Positions 63,196 through 64,000 of a DNA stretch of 64,000 nt are shown here, piece after piece. The notes under the pieces were generated by a model. That model saw only the letters and a program-made list of their open reading frames with translations, was not told the DNA's origin and searched no databases. The translations under genes and the position numbers were made by a program. Location of the stretch: NCBI GenBank assembly GCA_035041965.1, contig JAPYMA010002963.1, forward strand, positions 1 through 64,000. Direction: 5' to 3'. How positions within the stretch are numbered: the stretch's first letter is position 1; each line of letters opens with the position of its first letter. This DNA comes from Anisakis pegreffii (Eukaryota > Nematoda > Chromadorea > Rhabditida > Anisakidae).

Positions 63196-64000
63196 GATAT
63201 TTTACCATGCTAATGCGCTTTTTATATCAGAGAATCCGATAAACATATTTGCGGGTCAGAAGTGATTTCATCAATTCTTCAACAATAAATATTGCGTTCA
63301 TTTCGTACATTTTCTGTCATATTATATACGACGGGAAATATTCCATTGTTCGGAAAACGCAACCTTTGTCAGTATGAAATCATCTCACTAGTTATAATCT
63401 GATGGTTATTGAAACGCTCATTTACGAATGCGATTGGCAAAAGTAAAAATACCGAGTTCACTTTATCCATCGTGAATTACATTTTGCAGTTGCACTAAAA
63501 ATTGCCAGTATTTAGCATGTGAGACTCAGCAGCAAAAAAAAAGAATTCTAATAAATAGTTGCGTTAATAGTGCCATTCAGCTAACGCTGCAAATTACGTC
63601 TCAACGAAATTATTCCAGCGGTCATCGCAGCGGGGTATAATCGTTTCGATTGTCTGCATCTCTCGAATTCCCCGTAATTTTCTGCTGCTCCACAATTTCA
63701 ATCCTAACTGCTATTATCATCTCACAATGGAGCCAATTATTCTTTACTATCTAATTAATTATTGTCTGTCTTCTAAACGAATGAACTAATAATGCTTGCC
63801 TTTTTTTGAGTTCTGTTAAGATTGAGCAATCATTTCACCAAAACCATCAGCGTTTCAGACGTTCCAGCTAAACGCATAAGAATTATTTTTAGTGTTCTAA
63901 ATTTAAAGTATGAGTTGGTGCGTGTTGATTTCTCAGCATTTTCATCTCGATCCCCAATAGTTAGGCGTATCTGATTGCGATTAAAATTTTGTAGATTTCC

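Larger units (their letters stand above)
60104..64000. other. Downstream region, probable intron or intergenic
   Basis: AT-rich. Landmarks are a small GC-richer patch at 60355-60430 with a direct repeat of CGATCCARCC, an (AGC)6 run running into a perfect hairpin at 62642-62677, and a two-copy 28-bp tandem repeat at 63143-63195. No exon with convincing boundaries was found. Confidence 0.45.

Overview
The window is AT-rich eukaryotic DNA, almost certainly from a nematode. The best evidence is a complete cuticle-collagen gene: a short N-terminal membrane segment, a furin-type RKRR site, interrupted Gly-X-Y blocks with paired cysteines, and a YCPCPER end. Other support comes from short GT-AG introns and TTTCAG-type acceptors just upstream of start codons, which look like spliced-leader sites. 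I cannot name the species.

Layout. Bases 1-3900 are repetitive: degenerate 12-bp repeats, then a GC-rich island at about 1500-2640. That island holds a roughly 200-bp inverted repeat, a tandemly duplicated 230-bp unit and GA-microsatellite. A CG-containing promoter-like stretch follows at about 3770-3950. Four head-to-tail plus-strand genes then occupy 4.2-16.6 kb: a WDR55-like nucleolar WD-repeat protein (7 exons), a short ZNHIT2-like HIT zinc-finger protein (2 exons), mitochondrial ribosomal protein L21 (4 exons, complete) and a large cuticle collagen (6 exons, with an apparent frameshift in exon 2). The first three are housekeeping genes for ribosome or snRNP biogenesis and mitochondrial translation. 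They lie 0.7-0.8 kb apart and may be expressed coordinately.

From 16.6 kb to the end the window is gene-poor. I find one candidate acidic first exon at 28682 and one well-bounded Ser/Asp/Pro-rich internal exon at 59827-60103. Their splice phases are compatible, so they may belong to one gene with a roughly 30-kb intron that continues past the window, but this link is inference. The rest holds a retropepsin-like remnant near 39.6 kb, a GC-richer island with a possible small gene at 36.6-37.4 kb, two related TA-flanked palindromic elements (12.7 and 57.7 kb) and small tandem repeats. I saw no rRNA, tRNA or CRISPR and nothing resembling a prokaryotic system.

The observations most worth checking are the collagen frameshift and its duplicated Gly-rich tail, the templated insertion of WDR55 exon 4 sequence into its own intron, the missing C-terminal half of the ZNHIT2 homologue, the long-intron gene, and the GC-rich palindromic island.
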